Assembly (NCBI GenBank): GCA_910585815.1
Contig: CAJUFJ010000042.1
Coordinates: 1-30,265, forward strand
DNA length: 30,265 nt
Origin: an uncultured Oscillospiraceae bacterium
Lineage (GTDB): Bacteria > Bacillota > Clostridia > Oscillospirales > Oscillospiraceae
Reading direction: 5' to 3'
The notes under the pieces are model-generated. The model worked only from the letters and a program-made list of their open reading frames with translations, was not told the origin of the DNA and ran no database searches. A program made the position numbers and the translations under genes. Below, piece after piece: positions 29,404-30,265 of the stretch (positions within the stretch are counted from its first letter, which is position 1; every line of letters begins with the position of its first letter).

Positions 29404-30265
29404 ATGGAAAACAGACGTTTTTATATCACCACCCCCATCTACTACCCCAGCGACAAGCTGCACATCGGCCACACCTACTGCACCGTGGCCACCGACGCCA
29501 TGGCCCGGTATAAGCGGCTGACCGGCTGTGAGGTGATGTTCCTCACCGGCACCGACGAGCACGGCCAGAAGATCGAGGACAAGGCCCGGGAGGCGGGCGT
29601 CACCCCCCAGCAGTTTGTGGACAACATCGTTCAGGGGGACCGGGGCATCCTGGACCTGTGGAAGCTGATGAACATTTCCAACGACCGCTTTATCCGCACC
29701 ACTGACGACTACCACGTCTCCGCCATCCAGAAAATTTTTAAGAAGATGCACGACAACGGGGACATCTACAAGGGCAAGTATGTAGGCAAGTACTGCAAGC
29801 CCTGCGAGTCCTTCTGGACGGAGAGCCAGCTGGTGGACGGCAAGTGCCCCGACTGCGGCCGTGAGGTCCAGGACGCGGAGGAGGAGGCCTATTTCTTCCG
29901 TCTGAGCAAATACGCGGATAAAATCCAGCACCTGCTGGAGGACACCGACTTTCTGGAGCCCCGCTCCCGGGTGAACGAGATGGTGAACAACTTCATCAAG
30001 CCCGGGCTGGAGGACCTGTGCGTCTCCCGCACCTCCTTCACCTGGGGCATCCCCGTGGACTTCGACCCGGGCCACGTGGTTTACGTGTGGGTGGACGCCC
30101 TGTCCAACTATATCACCGCCCTGGGCTACGACAACGACCGGTATGACGACTACAGCAAATTCTGGCCTGCCGACGTCCACTTTGTGGGCAAGGAGATTGT
30201 CCGCTTCCATTCCATCATCTGGCCCGCCATGCTCATGAGCCTGGGGGAGCCCCTGCCCAAAAAGG
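29404..30265 (+). CDS. metG: Methionyl-tRNA synthetase, 5' part (runs off the window)
   Basis: 287 codons visible. Class I synthetase charging tRNA-Met. The ATP-binding HIGH motif is at 20-23 (PIYYPSDKLHIGHTYC). The zinc knuckle ligands are Cys131, Cys134, Cys148 and Cys151, the four-Cys form. VYVWVDALSNYITALGY, and KEIVRFHSIIWPA near the window end, are family motifs. KMSKS and the anticodon-binding domain lie beyond the window. The start at 29404 follows ACAGGAG at a slightly long spacing (about 12 bases). Confidence 0.96.
   Translation, partial: MENRRFYITTPIYYPSDKLHIGHTYCTVATDAMARYKRLTGCEVMFLTGTDEHGQKIEDKAREAGVTPQQFVDNIVQGDRGILDLWKLMNISNDRFIRTTDDYHVSAIQKIFKKMHDNGDIYKGKYVGKYCKPCESFWTESQLVDGKCPDCGREVQDAEEEAYFFRLSKYADKIQHLLEDTDFLEPRSRVNEMVNNFIKPGLEDLCVSRTSFTWGIPVDFDPGHVVYVWVDALSNYITALGYDNDRYDDYSKFWPADVHFVGKEIVRFHSIIWPAMLMSLGEPLPKK

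Noticed and set aside
28438..30210. 590-codon open frame on the minus strand
   Set aside because: Antisense to the membrane protein gene and metG, with low-complexity composition.

Overview
The window looks like chromosomal DNA from a GC-rich anaerobic Firmicute of the gut Oscillospiraceae type (Flavonifractor / Pseudoflavonifractor / Lawsonibacter-like). The evidence is the anaerobic ribonucleotide reductase nrdD/nrdG, a two-subunit oxygen-labile class I fumarase, strong AGGAGG-type ribosome binding sites, high GC in protein families typical of Clostridia, and many short palindromic repeats (GTAGGGGCGG...CCGCCCCTAC) between genes. The genus is an inference. No rRNA, tRNA, CRISPR array, IS transposase or phage gene was seen.

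Layout. 0.2-1.2 kb: FMN-dependent alpha-hydroxy-acid oxidising enzyme with a Cys-rich N-terminus. 1.4-3.5 kb: ECF sigma factor and a large membrane-anchored presumed anti-sigma protein. 3.7-6.3 kb: PTS-type EIIC membrane protein, then a DUF1846 protein. 6.4-7.0 kb: Phd/YefM-RelE/ParE toxin-antitoxin pair with a promoter/operator. 7.1-8.5 kb (minus): a second ECF sigma/anti-sigma pair. The two sigma genes share an ECF-type promoter (TG-N2-AC, 17 bases, CGT[C/T]), which suggests autoregulation or cross-regulation. 8.6-9.5 kb (minus): an unrecognised TPR-like protein. 9.5-10.5 kb: an AT-rich patch holding a degenerate-looking ORF that runs through a repeat, plus two orphan terminators. 10.5-12.4 kb: class I fumarase alpha and beta subunits with a DUF2500 gene between them.

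12.4-19.4 kb is the most accessory-looking part. It holds five large same-strand genes, four of the five gene-to-gene gaps or flanks carrying repeats: a TPR protein, two tandem paralogues of an unrecognised family (MSIG-TFTG), a DUF4261 protein, and a TPR + SUFU + DUF2185 protein. SUFU and DUF2185 (Imm33) are domains known from bacterial immunity-protein loci, but no toxin is present. The first and last proteins share an N-terminal TPR module joined to unrelated C-terminal parts.

19.5-22.8 kb: a Crp/Fnr regulator followed by an NMT1/SsuA-type ABC importer (lipoprotein, permease, ATPase), behind one strong promoter. 22.9-26.7 kb (minus): nrdD, two YcxB-like paralogues and nrdG. A degenerate copy of the 5' end of nrdG lies between the YcxB paralogues, recording a segmental duplication. 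nrdD has a good NrdR box over its -35 region and a terminator-like hairpin in its leader. 27.0-30.3 kb: mnmA, two small-to-medium membrane proteins, and the 5' part of metG, which runs off the window.

Start codons were moved from the longest frame to the codon best placed behind a ribosome binding site, and each entry says where this was done. Family names come from recognising sequence patterns by eye; no database search was run.
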